This document shows, one piece after another, positions 17,962 to 26,997 of a stretch of 64,000 nucleotides of DNA; within the stretch, counting starts at the first letter, position 1, and the number at the start of each line of letters is the position of its first letter. Source of the DNA: an uncultured Blautia sp. Lineage in GTDB: Bacteria; Bacillota; Clostridia; Lachnospirales; Lachnospiraceae. The notes under the pieces are model-generated. The model was not told the origin of the DNA. It ran no database searches and was given only the letters and a program-made list of their open reading frames with translations. The translations under genes and the position numbers were made by a program. The DNA lies in assembly GCA_900556555.1 (NCBI GenBank), contig USPF01000001.1:1-64000 (forward strand), written 5' to 3'.

Positions 17962-17990
17962 AGGAGCCAGATTTCTCCGGCTCCTCTTTT
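17962..17990 (+). terminator. Terminator downstream of the small ORF
   Basis: A perfect AGGAGCC / GGCTCCT stem (17962-17968, 17979-17985) followed by CTTTT. It supports active transcription of this short locus. Confidence 0.6.
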
Positions 17991-18018
17991 GATATACCAT
18001 GTTTGCTATTTTAATAGA

Positions 18019-19050
18019 TCATATCAGCAAAAAGGATTCTGACTCAAACTGTTTGACATAAAACACGATATGCCATTCCACATCCTCCTGAACTTCCTCA
18101 AAGTGCAGGGAAGAATATACTCTGTGCAGTTTTCCACGACGGGCCGCTCCCGGCAAAATTGCAACAGGTCCATCTGTACCGCCGATTACAGTCACACTAT
18201 ACACACCCTTGGAAACGGGCTCCAAAGAATCTTCGTCTGATAGAATCTCCATAGGCTTATCTCCCTCATGACAGTCAAAAATTGTGATACTGTCATCCGG
18301 TTCTGGAGACATTGTGTAGCTCATTTCCACATAGTGTCTCGGATAGAGCCATCTTTCAGAATCAAATCCTTTTTCAGAAATCGACTGCTGTCCTATTTCC
18401 TGTACAGTCAGCGTATATTTTATACCACTGACAGGATGAACAAATGTGAACGTATCTCCTGGTTTGTGAACTTTAAAATGAGGTCCCGGCATCTGCCCCG
18501 GTATCTGTTCCATTGTAAGAAAAAGTTTTTTAATTTCCGGCCGGCGGCTGCCTGCCCACGAAAACGCACTCCTGTCAATAACCCATCCAAAGGATTCATC
18601 CAGTCCATAATATTTCATAACCTCTTTTGTCTTTGATTCATGAAAGATTCTCTCTGGCAGGCATGGATTAAAACTCAAACCACATCCAGGAGATTTCCTC
18701 AGAGTATTCCCGTTTAACTCTATGCATGGGCGAAAATCCAGGCAAAGTGGATTCTCTATTTCCATCTGCATTTGCTGCTCTTTGGTAAAATTTTCACAGG
18801 AATCATTCTCCAGACTCAGATTCCACTTCTCCATGAAGCTACGAATCCTTTCTACAGAAACCTGCATGCAAAAATCAATAACAAGCCCTTTGCCGCAAGA
18901 GTATGCAGCAGGAACAATCCAATGATGCCCTGCCCAGTCAAATTCTTTATCAATCCTGATTTCTTTTCCTGCATGTTCTCTGCTGTGATGCCCCCAGAAG
19001 TTCCCTTCAAAATAAACTTTCCAAGAAGATTTTCCGTATTTTTTATCCAT
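18019..19050 (-). CDS. Protein of unknown function (343 aa) with a GGTDGP motif
   Basis: A soluble, Trp/Phe-rich protein without a signal peptide or membrane segment. It holds FDWAGHHWIVP near the N-terminus, SFGWVIDRSAFSWAGSRRP near 160, and SVTVIGGTDGPVAIL near 295; the last resembles the glycine-rich loop of sodium-pump decarboxylase beta subunits, but the rest does not match them. I recognise no family. The ATG at 19050 has TGGAGA 8 nt upstream. It is the last gene of a three-gene run with the double acetyltransferase and the 155-residue membrane protein. Confidence 0.65.
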   Translation of the reverse strand: MDKKYGKSSWKVYFEGNFWGHHSREHAGKEIRIDKEFDWAGHHWIVPAAYSCGKGLVIDFCMQVSVERIRSFMEKWNLSLENDSCENFTKEQQMQMEIENPLCLDFRPCIELNGNTLRKSPGCGLSFNPCLPERIFHESKTKEVMKYYGLDESFGWVIDRSAFSWAGSRRPEIKKLFLTMEQIPGQMPGPHFKVHKPGDTFTFVHPVSGIKYTLTVQEIGQQSISEKGFDSERWLYPRHYVEMSYTMSPEPDDSITIFDCHEGDKPMEILSDEDSLEPVSKGVYSVTVIGGTDGPVAILPGAARRGKLHRVYSSLHFEEVQEDVEWHIVFYVKQFESESFLLI

Positions 19051-19079
19051 TTGATTTTCTCCATACACTTCTTGCCATA

Positions 19080-20129
19080 TTACATTTCTGCCAATTCAAA
19101 AATACCTCCGTCAAACACAATATCCTTTCCTTCCTTATCTTTGTAAAAGGATACTTTTTCTGTATCCACTTTTTGAAATCCCAAGGATGCCAGCAAGGAA
19201 ACTGACGGTACATTTTTTATTGCCGTGCCTGCAGTAAATTTTGTAATACTGTATTTTTTTAGATAAGAGAATAACGCTTGAAGGCTTTCTTTAGCATAGC
19301 CCTTTCCATGATAAGCTGAGTGAAAACAATATCCTGTCTCATACCCTTCTTCTCTGGCATTTAAGGAAATATATCCTATCACCTTTTCTTCCCTGCATAC
19401 AGCAAAAAACATATGCTCTAATCCTTTCGATGCCTCTTCCCATCTGGCTATCCGCACACGGACATCGCTTTCTTCGGTACTATGGGGAATGTCATATTTT
19501 GAAAACTCAGAAGCATTAAAATCCTCCCAAATCTCTTTGATTGCCTTCCAGTCCTGTCTTTTTATTGGCCTGAGCAGCAGCCGGTCCGTTTTTATCGGTG
19601 ATGCTGTTTCTATCCAGTATCTTTGCTGAATATTCCCGTCAGGATTTACCACTTCGTTTTCCAGAATACCTCCATTTTTGATAATGGATTTTGCAGAACC
19701 GGTATTCGTCTTGTCGCAGGTGATTAAAACCTTATGAATCCCTAGTTTTTTACACTCTTCTAATCCTAATGCAATCATCTTCGTGGCATAGCCTTTTCTT
19801 CTCTCACTTGGCCGGATTCCATCCCCAATATGACCGCCATATTTTAATAAATAATCATTTAACTCATGTCTGATATTGATTGCTCCCACAACGACATTCC
19901 GCTCTTCATCCAGGCAAAAATAGGTTGAATCCGGCACCAGTCCTTCTTTTGGTATTACAACATCAAGATGATTTCTGTAATACTCAAAATCATGATAATC
20001 ATTTTTAAAAATAGACCAAGGAGAGGTATTTGCTTCTGGATGTTCCTTGTTATAGGCAATCCATTCCTCTAGCATTTCGATAATCTGTTTCTGGTATTCT
20101 GCTGATGGTTTTATCAATTTCAGTGACAT
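19080..20129 (-). CDS. Tandem GNAT acetyltransferase (two domains)
   Basis: A 349-residue protein with two consecutive GNAT domains. The first (1 to about 175) carries the acetyl-CoA loop IRPSERRKGYATKMI; the second (about 180-349) starts with the RimJ-like KTDRLLLRPI and has HSAYHGKGYAKESL. Both loops look intact. The ATG at 20129 has GAGGAGGA upstream. The substrates are unknown; the second half resembles enzymes acting on N-terminal or small amines. Confidence 0.8.
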   Translation of the reverse strand: MSLKLIKPSAEYQKQIIEMLEEWIAYNKEHPEANTSPWSIFKNDYHDFEYYRNHLDVVIPKEGLVPDSTYFCLDEERNVVVGAINIRHELNDYLLKYGGHIGDGIRPSERRKGYATKMIALGLEECKKLGIHKVLITCDKTNTGSAKSIIKNGGILENEVVNPDGNIQQRYWIETASPIKTDRLLLRPIKRQDWKAIKEIWEDFNASEFSKYDIPHSTEESDVRVRIARWEEASKGLEHMFFAVCREEKVIGYISLNAREEGYETGYCFHSAYHGKGYAKESLQALFSYLKKYSITKFTAGTAIKNVPSVSLLASLGFQKVDTEKVSFYKDKEGKDIVFDGGIFELAEM

Positions 20130-20146
20130 GCTGTCTTCCTCCTCTA

Positions 20147-20614
20147 TTACCGCTTGTGCTGTTTCTTTTCCCACATCATTCCCATGAAAAAAACTCCTGC
20201 CATATACAACACCGAAAGGATATGCAATGCAATGATAGCTCTCTCTCCTACAAAATTCGGCTGTTTTTCAAAGAGCACTGCTACTTTAGCTAATAAATAT
20301 GTTGGTGCTGAATTTGAAAACAATTGAGACACATATGCCAGCGTAAGATTAATTGTACTATCACTTCCTCCCGTTCTTTGCCACAAATCAAAGAACAGCG
20401 CAAAGATTCCTGCTCCATTCCCAATCAGTAATGCCGGAATGGTTCTCCAATTACGGGCATATTGCCTGGCAAGCCAAAACCAGAATACAGTGGTCAAAAG
20501 AGGCAAAACATAGTACAATGCAATTCCCAGCACAGGAATCGCCAATGTGCTATTTATGATGTGCCCAGCAATAAATGGAACCAAGGTTAATGAAATTAAA
20601 ATCCACCTTTTCAT
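20147..20614 (-). CDS. Four- or five-helix membrane protein of unknown function
   Basis: A 155-residue hydrophobic protein with membrane segments at about 3-22, 26-50, 60-78, 88-108 and 125-147, and a basic C-terminal tail (EKKQHKR). I recognise no family. AAGGAGA precedes the ATG, and a consensus promoter lies at 20647-20674. Its end precedes the start of the double acetyltransferase by 17 bp, so they are an operon. Confidence 0.65.
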   Translation of the reverse strand: MKRWILISLTLVPFIAGHIINSTLAIPVLGIALYYVLPLLTTVFWFWLARQYARNWRTIPALLIGNGAGIFALFFDLWQRTGGSDSTINLTLAYVSQLFSNSAPTYLLAKVAVLFEKQPNFVGERAIIALHILSVLYMAGVFFMGMMWEKKQHKR

Positions 20615-20646
20615 TCACATTCTCCTTTCGTATACACTTTTTCTGC

Positions 20647-20674
20647 ATTATACTATATTTGTAAAGCAAGTCAA
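20647..20674 (-). promoter_or_regulatory. Promoter of the 20.6-18.0 kb operon
   Basis: On the minus strand TTGACT (20669-20674), a 16-bp spacer and TATAAT (20647-20652), directly after the terminator of the preceding gene. Confidence 0.65.
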
Positions 20675-20688
20675 TTGTTTTCACTTAA

Positions 20689-20724
20689 AAAGCAGCAGGA
20701 ATACCATCCTATTCCTGCTGCTTT
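20689..20724 (-). terminator. Terminator of the 86-residue ORF
   Basis: A perfect 15-bp stem (20689-20703 with 20710-20724) with a 6-nt loop. On the minus strand it runs into TTTTTAAG. Confidence 0.85.
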
Positions 20725-20739
20725 CTACCTTCCTATTTT

Positions 20740-21000
20740 CTACAAATGCGGAATCTTTTTTTTCTTATCAGCCAGATATTTCTTCACACCTTCCACATCT
20801 GAATATGCAAAGTGACGGAGTTCATCTTCTGTAAGCTGCCCCAACTCTTCCAGATCATAGCTGCCTGTCACGTAGCAGCTTGGCTTTAACATTTCTTCTG
20901 TAAATCCCAGTTCTTCCATCTGTTCTTTTGAGATATACTGGCTCACCTCAATCTTATTGCAGGCTTTGCAGTGATATACTGTAAAAAGTTCTTTGCTCAT
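20740..21000 (-). CDS. Small protein with a CxxC motif, unknown function
   Basis: An 86-residue soluble protein. It begins with a short beta-strand segment, VYHCKACNKIEV, in which a CxxC pair (Cys11, Cys14) suggests half of a zinc site, with a further Cys near residue 42. The remainder is acidic and helical and ends in a basic stretch. AAGGAG lies 11 nt before the ATG. It has its own strong terminator. I do not recognise a family. Confidence 0.65.
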   Translation of the reverse strand: MSKELFTVYHCKACNKIEVSQYISKEQMEELGFTEEMLKPSCYVTGSYDLEELGQLTEDELRHFAYSDVEGVKKYLADKKKKIPHL

Positions 21001-21076
21001 GCTCTTGTTACTCCTTCTGTGTACGCTTTTCTACCATGTATTTTAATACAATTTTTCTGTTTTGTATAGCTTAGAA

Positions 21077-21562
21077 TTATACGCTCATGAAATACAGGGA
21101 TACGAAAAGAAATGCTGCCAGAAGAATCCACAGAATCTTTCTCACTGCCCCTTCTGCTTCTTTGCTAATCTGCTTGTTTCGCAATTCATAAGGCAGCAAA
21201 AAGGTAAGTAATACGCAAACGCAGAAAATTCCAATGTCCACCAACAAAATACTTTTTCCACTAAAAGCCGTATAACCATAAAACAACAGCGGCATAACCA
21301 AAAGTCCTGCAAAAATCCCCAGAAGATTCTTCCCAAAAAGCCCTGGCATGGCCTTTCCCATTGCCTTTTGTTCTATGAACATATACGTCAATGCAGGAAA
21401 AAACAATAATTTCAAATGTTCCCACACACTTTCATTCACAGGAGAAAACAGCCCAATCAGTATATTTTCATGCGACCATTGATAAAAGAAATGGCTCAGC
21501 GTTCCTAAAACAATTGTCCATAAAATCCCTAACCCCGTTATCTTCTTATATCTTTTATTCAT
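21077..21562 (-). CDS. DUF6512-like membrane protein
   Basis: A 161-residue protein with about five membrane helices. The loop SPVNESVWEHLKLLFFP near residues 40-56 is the family hallmark of small Firmicutes membrane proteins that I associate with DUF6512. The function is unknown. An AGAGAGGGATAGGA region precedes the ATG. It is transcribed away from proC. Confidence 0.7.
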   Translation of the reverse strand: MNKRYKKITGLGILWTIVLGTLSHFFYQWSHENILIGLFSPVNESVWEHLKLLFFPALTYMFIEQKAMGKAMPGLFGKNLLGIFAGLLVMPLLFYGYTAFSGKSILLVDIGIFCVCVLLTFLLPYELRNKQISKEAEGAVRKILWILLAAFLFVSLYFMSV

Positions 21563-21686
21563 GAATCCTATCCCTCTCTTTCTCTGATTAGTATATGTCC
21601 GTCAAGGACATTCTATAGACATTGCTTGCCAAAACACAAAAAAAGATTCATAATGATAAAAAATACATACAGGAGGATCACATTTC

Positions 21687-22481
21687 ATGAAATTAGGATT
21701 TATCGGATGCGGCAATATGGCTTCTGCCATCATTGGCGGTATCCTTGAAAACAACATGGTAAAAAAAGAGGACATTCTTGCTTCTGTCAAATCAGAGTCT
21801 TCTGCTAAAAGAGTACAGGAAACCCTTGGCATTTCCTGCTCCACAGATAACCTTGCTGTGGCCAAGCAGGCAGACTATCTGTTTTTAGCCGTGAAACCAC
21901 AGTTTTGTGCTCAGGTAGCAGCTCAAATCAAAGATGTTCTTCCAAAAAATCAGGTGATTATTTCCATCATTGCGGGAAAAAATCTGTCCTGGTTAAAAGA
22001 ACAATTGGGGGAAGAGAAGAAAATCATCCGCACCATGCCAAATACACCTGCACTGGTTGGGGAGGGCATTACCGGCGTTTGTCCTGACTCTCTTGTTTCC
22101 CAGGAAGAAATCCAGCAGGTTCTGGTACTTCTTCGTTCCTGCGGACGGGCTGATGTAGTGACAGAGCCTATCCTGGACATTGTAGGGGCAGTAAGCGGAA
22201 GTTCCCCTGCCTTTGTATTTATGTTCATCGAAGCACTGGCTGACGGTGCTGTGGCAGAAGGAATGCCAAGGAAACAGGCCTACGAATTTGCAGCTCAGGC
22301 AGTTCTTGGCAGTGCAAAAATGGTATTAGACACCGGGAAACATCCGGGTGAACTAAAAGACATGGTCTGCTCTCCTGCGGGAACCACCATTGAAGGCGTC
22401 AATACCCTGGAAAAAGAAGGAATGAGAAGTGCTGTCATGGATGCTGTGAGAGCCTGCATTGCCAAAACAAAAAAACTATAG
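21687..22481 (+). CDS. proC: Pyrroline-5-carboxylate reductase
   Basis: A 264-residue NAD(P)H-dependent enzyme that makes proline from pyrroline-5-carboxylate. The Rossmann start KLGFIGCGNMASAIIGG, the middle motif RTMPNTPALVGEG and the C-terminal signature SPAGTTIEG are all present. AGGAGGA precedes the ATG. The gene is monocistronic; the ribose regulator downstream has its own promoter. Confidence 0.95.
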   Translation: MKLGFIGCGNMASAIIGGILENNMVKKEDILASVKSESSAKRVQETLGISCSTDNLAVAKQADYLFLAVKPQFCAQVAAQIKDVLPKNQVIISIIAGKNLSWLKEQLGEEKKIIRTMPNTPALVGEGITGVCPDSLVSQEEIQQVLVLLRSCGRADVVTEPILDIVGAVSGSSPAFVFMFIEALADGAVAEGMPRKQAYEFAAQAVLGSAKMVLDTGKHPGELKDMVCSPAGTTIEGVNTLEKEGMRSAVMDAVRACIAKTKKL

Positions 22482-22503
22482 GCTCTGTCTTTTCTATCCG
22501 GCA

Positions 22504-22532
22504 TTGACTGTTTCCGCTCCAAATGGTATGAT
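22504..22532 (+). promoter_or_regulatory. Promoter of the LacI-family regulator
   Basis: TTGACT (22504-22509), a 17-bp spacer and TATGAT (22527-22532). The operator at 22543-22556 lies just after the expected start site. Confidence 0.65.
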
Positions 22533-22542
22533 TATCAAAAAA

Positions 22543-22556
22543 TGAAACGGGTTTCC
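22543..22556 (+). promoter_or_regulatory. LacI-type operator in front of the regulator gene
   Basis: TGAAACGGGTTTCC differs by one base from the two sites upstream of rbsK read on the same orientation (TGAAACGGGTTTCA). It implies autoregulation. Confidence 0.75.
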
Positions 22557-22579
22557 ACCCGTAGATTGGAGTGTATCAA

Positions 22580-23569
22580 TTGATTAGTATCCGAGACGTA
22601 GCAAAACTTGCCGGAGTTTCTCCTGCCACGGTATCAAGGGTTATGAACGATACTGCAAATGTAAATGAAGAAAAAAAGCAGCGTGTCTTACAGGTTATTA
22701 AAGAAACCGGATTCAAACCCAATGAAGCTGCACGTTCTTTATATAAAAAATCCGCACGGATTATCAGCTTAATTGTACCAAATATCGATAACCCCTTTTT
22801 TAACGAAATGGTCAAAGCCATAGAGGATGAAGTCTACAAACACGATTACCGTCTTACCCTGTGTAATTCCAATAATGACATTGAAAAAGAACTGCATAAC
22901 ATTGAACTGCTCACACGGATGAATGCAGACGGTATTATCCTTCTCACCAGCCGGGAAGAACTGGTTCAGAAAATTGATACCTTTCATCTTCCTGTTGTGA
23001 TGCTGGACCGTGAATTGTCCAGTATCCCGGATGTGACCTGTATCGAATCAGATCACTTCAAAGGCGGGCAGTTAAGTATGGAACACCTTCTGGAATGCGG
23101 CTGCAAAAATATTGTGAACATGCGGGGGCCTCAGAAGCTTTCCAGCGGCCGGAAACGATTTGAAGGGTATCTCAGTATCTGCCAAAAGCACCAGATTGTA
23201 CCGCAATTTATTGATTGCAAATACCATTACGAAGATGGATTAAAACAGGCAGAAGAACTTCTTCAGAAATATCCCGACGTAGACGGAATCATCGCTGCAA
23301 ACGATATGGTGGCATTGTCTGTGTACAAAATTCTCACAAAACACGGAAAAAAAGTTCCTGAAGATGTCCAGCTCATCGGATTTGATAACATCCGTTTCAG
23401 CCAGATCATGACTCCGGCATTGACCACCATCGAGCAGCCAATCACCGAAATTGGAAGGCAGGCAGTCCTGTCTCTCATAGACTGCATTGAGAACAGACCC
23501 ACAAAACAACACTATACTTTTGATGTGAAACTCATCTCCCGCCAGACCACAAAGCTAAAACAACTATAA
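22580..23569 (+). CDS. LacI-family transcriptional regulator, probable ribose repressor
   Basis: A 329-residue protein. The HTH is at residues 3-22 (SIRDVAKLAGVSPATVSRVM is the classic segment) and is followed by a hinge and a ribose-binding-type sensor domain (PNIDNPFFNEM, IIAANDMVAL). I prefer a TTG start at 22580, 8 nt after GGAG (22568-22571), because it gives the usual short MISIRDVA start; a GTG at 22571 overlaps the ribosome site. Convergent placement against rbsKDACB and a shared operator make it the likely ribose regulator (RbsR-like). Confidence 0.85.
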   Translation: MISIRDVAKLAGVSPATVSRVMNDTANVNEEKKQRVLQVIKETGFKPNEAARSLYKKSARIISLIVPNIDNPFFNEMVKAIEDEVYKHDYRLTLCNSNNDIEKELHNIELLTRMNADGIILLTSREELVQKIDTFHLPVVMLDRELSSIPDVTCIESDHFKGGQLSMEHLLECGCKNIVNMRGPQKLSSGRKRFEGYLSICQKHQIVPQFIDCKYHYEDGLKQAEELLQKYPDVDGIIAANDMVALSVYKILTKHGKKVPEDVQLIGFDNIRFSQIMTPALTTIEQPITEIGRQAVLSLIDCIENRPTKQHYTFDVKLISRQTTKLKQL

Positions 23570-23618
23570 AAAAGAATCCGGATGCAAAGGTATCATACCT
23601 GAATCCGGATTCTTTTTT
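23568..23618. terminator. Bidirectional terminator between lacI-type gene and rbsB
   Basis: A 16-bp perfect outer stem (23568-23583 with 23603-23618) flanked by A6 and T6, with an inner AGGTA/TACCT hairpin. It serves both convergent units. Confidence 0.9.
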
Positions 23619-23621
23619 GTT

Positions 23622-24536
23622 TTATTTAATTAACTCTACTTCTACAGGAAGTGATTTTTCTACTGTCTCTCCATTGATTAATTTCATTGCTGTCTGTACC
23701 GCTGTCTCTCCCATAAGTTCTGGTTTCTGTGCTACGGTTGCTGCCATTTTTCCTGATTTTACTGCTGCAACTGCATCATCTGTTGCATCAAATCCGACAA
23801 TCTTAATATCTTTTCCTGATGCCAAGACAGCTTCCACTGCGCCCAGTGCCATCTCATCATTGTGTGCAAAAACACCTTTTACTTCCGGACAGGACTGCAA
23901 AATGTTTTCCATAACATTCATACCCTCTGCACGGTTAAAGTTTGCTGTCTGGCTTGCCACAACATCCAGTGCTGTGTCTGCTGCATCATGGAATCCTGCT
24001 CCCCGGTCAATGGTTGCAGATGCACCCGGTACGCCTTCCAGCTCTGCTGCTTTTGCACCTTCTCCAATCAATTCTACCAGATACTCTGTTGCCATCTTTG
24101 CACCTGCCGCATTGTCAGAAGCGATTTGGCAATCCACCTCTACTCCATTTACCACACGGTCAACAGAAATCACCTTGATTCCTTTTGACACAGCATTCTG
24201 TACTGCCGGTGCCACTGCATCAGAATCCACTGGATTCACAATTAAAACGCTTACATTTCTTGAAATCAGGTCTTCGATATCATTAGTCTGTTTTGCTGCA
24301 TCATCTCCCGCATCTACCACAACAAGTTTTACACCCTGTTTTTCGGCTTCTGCTTTTGCACCTTCTGAAAGAGATACAAAAAACGGATTATTTAAGGTTG
24401 AAACGGAAAACCCAACTGCTCCGCTTCCGCTGTTTTCTCCGGAAAGTTCTCCTTCTCCGTCTATGGTGATGGCATTACATCCGCCCAGTGCAAACATCAT
24501 GGTAACTGCCAGTAAAAGTCCTATTATTTTCTTCAT
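23622..24536 (-). CDS. rbsB: Ribose ABC transporter substrate-binding lipoprotein
   Basis: A 304-residue lipoprotein with signal MKKIIGLLLAVTMMFALGGC (Cys20 lipidated), a Ser/Gly linker and a type I periplasmic-binding fold. NNPFFVSLSEGAK, DAGDD and GVFAHNDEMALGA are typical ribose-binding motifs. It delivers ribose to RbsC. It is the last gene of rbsKDACB, with AGGAGA before the ATG. Confidence 0.92.
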   Translation of the reverse strand: MKKIIGLLLAVTMMFALGGCNAITIDGEGELSGENSGSGAVGFSVSTLNNPFFVSLSEGAKAEAEKQGVKLVVVDAGDDAAKQTNDIEDLISRNVSVLIVNPVDSDAVAPAVQNAVSKGIKVISVDRVVNGVEVDCQIASDNAAGAKMATEYLVELIGEGAKAAELEGVPGASATIDRGAGFHDAADTALDVVASQTANFNRAEGMNVMENILQSCPEVKGVFAHNDEMALGAVEAVLASGKDIKIVGFDATDDAVAAVKSGKMAATVAQKPELMGETAVQTAMKLINGETVEKSLPVEVELIK

Positions 24537-24548
24537 GTTCTTTTTCTC

Positions 24549-25490
24549 CTATCGTTTTCTATCTGACAATACTGCTACTAAAATAACCAGTCCTTTGATT
24601 ACATCCTGATAGTAGGAAGACACTCCTAAAATATTTAATCCATTGTTTAATACAGCAATGATTAATACACCGATAAAGGTTCCGTAGATTTTTCCCCTTC
24701 CACCGCTCATACTGGTTCCGCCAAGGGCTACTGCTGCGATTGCGTCTAATTCATAACCGCTTCCCAGTGTAGGCTGCGCTGAGCCTAATCTTGATAATAA
24801 AATAAGTCCTGACAAAGCTGCCATAAATCCTGAAATCGCATAAGCAGCAATTTTTGTCTTATGTATATTGATACCTGCAAGTTTTGCACACTTTGCATTG
24901 CTTCCTGTTGCATAAACAGCACGTCCGAAGGTTGTCTTATTTAACAATACATAAAATCCGATAAAAATAAGGATTAACAGAATCACTGGAAGGGGAATGT
25001 GATACCAATTTCCTTTTCCAATTAATTTTAATACAAAGCTGTCTCCTAAGTTAGAAATAGGTTTACCACCTGTAAAAATCATGGTAAGTCCACGGTAAAC
25101 AGTCATGGTGATCAAGGTTGCGATAAATGGCTGTAATCTTCCCTTGGTCACTAATAATCCGCTGATGATTCCAAATCCTGTTCCAAGTACCAGTGCCAGA
25201 ATCATGGCAAGCCCTGCTGGAACACCATTTGCAATCATTCCTGCACAGAGTGCTGTGCTAAGAGCCAGAACAGAGCCCACTGAAAGGTCGATGGCATCTG
25301 TCAGGATAACACAGGTCATACCAAATGCTATTAATCCATTGATGGATGACTGGCGGAGCAGGGATAAAAAGTTTCCCCAGGTCCGAAATTCAGGACTGAC
25401 AATGCTGATGCCTGCTACCAATAATACCAGGGCAATCAGTGCACCGAAATCCTGCATATGATTCACAAAACTTTTTTTATTTGTTTTCAT
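24549..25490 (-). CDS. rbsC: Ribose ABC transporter permease
   Basis: A 313-residue integral membrane protein with eight to ten hydrophobic segments. The cytoplasmic coupling region ALGGTSMSGGRGKIYGT (near 235-252) is the EAA-like motif of RbsC. Its start overlaps the end of rbsA by 4 bp, with the site GGGAGG inside rbsA. It forms the ribose channel. Confidence 0.93.
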   Translation of the reverse strand: MKTNKKSFVNHMQDFGALIALVLLVAGISIVSPEFRTWGNFLSLLRQSSINGLIAFGMTCVILTDAIDLSVGSVLALSTALCAGMIANGVPAGLAMILALVLGTGFGIISGLLVTKGRLQPFIATLITMTVYRGLTMIFTGGKPISNLGDSFVLKLIGKGNWYHIPLPVILLILIFIGFYVLLNKTTFGRAVYATGSNAKCAKLAGINIHKTKIAAYAISGFMAALSGLILLSRLGSAQPTLGSGYELDAIAAVALGGTSMSGGRGKIYGTFIGVLIIAVLNNGLNILGVSSYYQDVIKGLVILVAVLSDRKR

Positions 25491-26974
25491 TCGATTGTAC
25501 CTCCCGTAGCTAATGTCATAATATTTTCCTGATTGGCTTCTTCTTTTTTAAGAATTCCACGGACTTCCCCTTCCCGGATGACCATGATCCGGTCACTCAT
25601 GCCAAGTACCTCTGGAAGTTCCGAAGAAACCATAATAATTGCTACCCCTTTTGAAGCCAGTTCATTGATAATGGTATAGATTTCTTTTTTTGCACCAATA
25701 TCCACACCTCTTGTAGGTTCATCAAGAATCAGAATATCTGGATTTGTATAAATCCACTTTGCAAACACTACTTTCTGCTGATTTCCTCCGCTTAAATTGC
25801 TGCATTCATGCTGTGCACCAAAACATTTGATATGAAGCTCCTGAATTCCTTTTTTTACTAATTCCTCTTCTTTTTTGGGATTCACAAAGGAATGGCTGGA
25901 TATTCTGGACAGATTGGCCAGTGCAATATTTTTTTCTATGCTTTCTTCCAGCATGAGGCCTTCTACTTTCCTGTCCTCTGTGATAAAGCCGATTCCGTGC
26001 TTCATTGCATCAATAGGAGATTTTATCCGTACTTCTTTTCCTGCTATCCGGATGCTTCCGCTGTCATAGGAAAGATTTCCGAAGATTGCCTGCATAATCT
26101 CTGTTCTCCCTGCTCCCATAAGACCGGATACGCCAAGCACCTCACCTGCCTTTACCTCAAAGCTTACATGATGAAACACATTATTTTTCGTCAAATCTGC
26201 CACTTCTAAAACCGTGTCTCCGATTTTACAGTCTCTCTTTGGATATCGCTCTCCGATTTCACGCCCAATCATCATTTTCACGATTTCATTCATATTGGTC
26301 TGTGGGATTTCTTTCGTTCCAATGTAAGTTCCATCCCGCAGCACACTGATTCTGTCACACAACTCGAAGATTTCTTCCATACGATGAGAAATGTAGACAA
26401 TAGATACCCCTGCTTTTCGCAGTGTCTGAATCACCTCAAACAGCACGGTAGTTTCACTCTGTGTCAGGGCAGCCGTTGGCTCATCCATGATAATCACCTT
26501 TGCATCTACCATAAGAGCTTTACAAATCTCAATCATCTGCTGCTGTCCTACAGAAAGATTTGACATTACTTCTGTGGGGGAAATGGAAACACCAAGGCGT
26601 TTCAGTGCCTCTTCTGATTTTCTTCTCATTTCCTTTTGGTTACAGATTCCAAAACAGTTTTTTATCTCTTTTCCCATAAACAAATTTTCTTCTACGGTCA
26701 GGTCAAAGAGTACATTTAATTCCTGATGAATAAATACGATTCCTGCTTTTTCTGCTTCCTGAGGATTTTTATAATTTACTTCTTTTCCGTCTACCAGTAC
26801 CGTACCTGCATCTTTTCTATAAACACCGGTCAAGATTTTCATCAGTGTGGATTTCCCCGCACCGTTTTCTCCCATCAGCGCGTGAACTTCTCCGTCCCCA
26901 AGAACAAACCCTGCATTTTTCAGCACCTGATTGCTTCCAAAAGACTTGTCAATTCCTTTCATCTCAATTCTCAT
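25487..26974 (-). CDS. rbsA: Ribose ABC transporter ATPase (two ABC domains)
   Basis: A 495-residue duplicated ABC ATPase. The first domain has Walker A GENGAGKST and signature LSVGQQQ. The second has a degenerate Walker A (SGLMGAGRTE) and signature LSGGNQQK with Walker B ILILDEPTRGVDIG, the normal RbsA asymmetry. I place the start at the ATG at 26974, which has GGGAGGT upstream. The gene follows rbsD by 23 bp. Confidence 0.93.
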   Translation of the reverse strand: MRIEMKGIDKSFGSNQVLKNAGFVLGDGEVHALMGENGAGKSTLMKILTGVYRKDAGTVLVDGKEVNYKNPQEAEKAGIVFIHQELNVLFDLTVEENLFMGKEIKNCFGICNQKEMRRKSEEALKRLGVSISPTEVMSNLSVGQQQMIEICKALMVDAKVIIMDEPTAALTQSETTVLFEVIQTLRKAGVSIVYISHRMEEIFELCDRISVLRDGTYIGTKEIPQTNMNEIVKMMIGREIGERYPKRDCKIGDTVLEVADLTKNNVFHHVSFEVKAGEVLGVSGLMGAGRTEIMQAIFGNLSYDSGSIRIAGKEVRIKSPIDAMKHGIGFITEDRKVEGLMLEESIEKNIALANLSRISSHSFVNPKKEEELVKKGIQELHIKCFGAQHECSNLSGGNQQKVVFAKWIYTNPDILILDEPTRGVDIGAKKEIYTIINELASKGVAIIMVSSELPEVLGMSDRIMVIREGEVRGILKKEEANQENIMTLATGGTIE

Positions 26975-26997
26975 TTTGCCACCTCCCGTTTTCCTAC

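Noticed and set aside
21595-21611. ATGTCC/GGACAT inverted repeat upstream of proC
   Set aside because: Only 6 bp with a 5-nt loop; too short to call an operator without further copies.
23617-24609. A 330-codon plus-strand ORF opposite rbsB
   Set aside because: Ser/Ala/Thr-rich shadow of rbsB with no ribosome site; rbsB has clear family motifs.
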